6,258 nucleotides of DNA. Source: an uncultured Clostridia bacterium. GTDB lineage: Bacteria > Bacillota > Clostridia > Oscillospirales > Acutalibacteraceae. The stretch covers positions 1 through 6,258 of the forward strand of contig CAMFZK010000062.1 of the NCBI GenBank assembly GCA_946006915.1. Direction: 5' to 3'. Below, piece after piece: positions 6,070-6,258 of the stretch (its first letter is position 1; each line of letters opens with the position of its first letter). The notes below the pieces were generated by a model that was not told where the DNA came from, did not search any database, and saw only the letters and a program-made list of their open reading frames with translations. The position numbers were made by a program, and so were the translations under genes.

Positions 6070-6098
6070 ATTATATAATATTTTACAAGTTATGTCAA
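6070..6098 (-). promoter_or_regulatory. Sigma-A promoter of the hydrolase/cohesin operon
   Basis: On the minus strand a perfect TTGACA (6098-6093) is separated by exactly 17 bp from a perfect TATAAT (6075-6070). An A/T-rich tract with A and T runs lies just upstream (about 6099-6125) and could act as an UP element. Transcription should start near 6063, giving a leader of about 20 bases with no room for a riboswitch or attenuator. I see no clear operator palindrome around it. Confidence 0.9.
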
Positions 6099-6148
6099 CA
6101 AAATATAACTTTTTTCGACAGTAAAAAAATGGAAAAACCTGCGCTAAT

Positions 6149-6258
6149 TTATATTTTTCTTGCTTCAATATAAAAGCGTTTATCGGCGGCGTGTCCCATT
6201 GAAAATGTTTTGCGTGGAAGTGAACCGTCTTGCTTAATTGCGTCAAACAGTTCTGATT
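6149..6258 (-). CDS. C-terminal 35 residues of an unidentified protein (5' end beyond window)
   Basis: The minus-strand frame entering at 6256 is open for 35 codons and ends at TAA (6151-6149). It reads S-E-L-F-D-A-I-K, then GSLPRKTFSMGHAADKRFY, then I-E-A-R-K-I. The composition is that of a real folded, soluble protein, and the other two minus frames here are worse: one stops within a few codons and the other gives an unnatural Cys/His/Gln-rich product. The L-P-R-K-T-F stretch faintly recalls the C-termini of the DUF1015 family, but I would not name it on that. No hairpin terminator separates it from the promoter at 6098, so some read-through into the downstream operon is possible. Confidence 0.65.
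   Translation of the reverse strand, partial: SELFDAIKQDGSLPRKTFSMGHAADKRFYIEARKI

Noticed and set aside
6100..6148. Possible terminator between the upstream partial gene and the operon promoter
   Set aside because: There are T- and A-runs but no G/C-containing stem followed by a T-tract. The only pairing is between A and T runs.
6043..6246. Minus-strand open frame of 67 codons upstream of the hydrolase
   Set aside because: It runs through the sigma-A promoter and the ribosome site, and a better frame for the same DNA ends at 6149.

Overview
This is an AT-rich stretch of a Gram-positive, Clostridia-type genome. An Oscillospirales/Ruminococcaceae-like anaerobe is my best guess. The reasons are strong AGGAGG-type ribosome sites, an AddB-type recombination nuclease, a BofA-family sporulation-type protein, and a cohesin/dockerin pair. 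No RNA gene, insertion sequence, CRISPR array or origin is visible. Every gene I can support lies on the minus strand, so the window reads from high to low coordinates.

Layout in transcription order: (1) 6258-6149 is the last 35 codons of an unidentified gene that enters from outside the window. (2) 6148-4227 opens with a near-perfect housekeeping promoter (TTGACA, 17 bp, TATAAT) and a short leader. It then encodes a secreted 600-residue protein with an SH3-like domain, a glucosaminidase-type peptidoglycan hydrolase domain, a cadherin-like beta-sandwich and a C-terminal type I dockerin. (3) Only 13 bp later comes a 502-residue type I membrane protein with a signal peptide, a cohesin-like domain, a second cadherin-like beta-sandwich, an unrecognised ectodomain, one membrane span and a very acidic cytoplasmic tail. 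A 10-bp-stem terminator at 2681-2711 closes this two-gene operon. (4) 2628-2368 encodes a small BofA-family membrane protein. (5) 2318-1 encodes the first 772 residues of AddB, the non-UvrD-type subunit of the AddAB helicase-nuclease. It runs off the window, which is why no closed reading frame covers this third of the sequence.

The most notable feature is the operon of genes 2 and 3. A wall-cutting enzyme carries a dockerin, and the next gene encodes a membrane-anchored protein carrying a cohesin-like domain. The simplest reading is a small non-cellulosomal cohesin-dockerin system that docks a peptidoglycan hydrolase on the outer face of the membrane. The domain calls rest on visible sequence motifs. 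The docking itself is inferred from adjacency and has not been shown.
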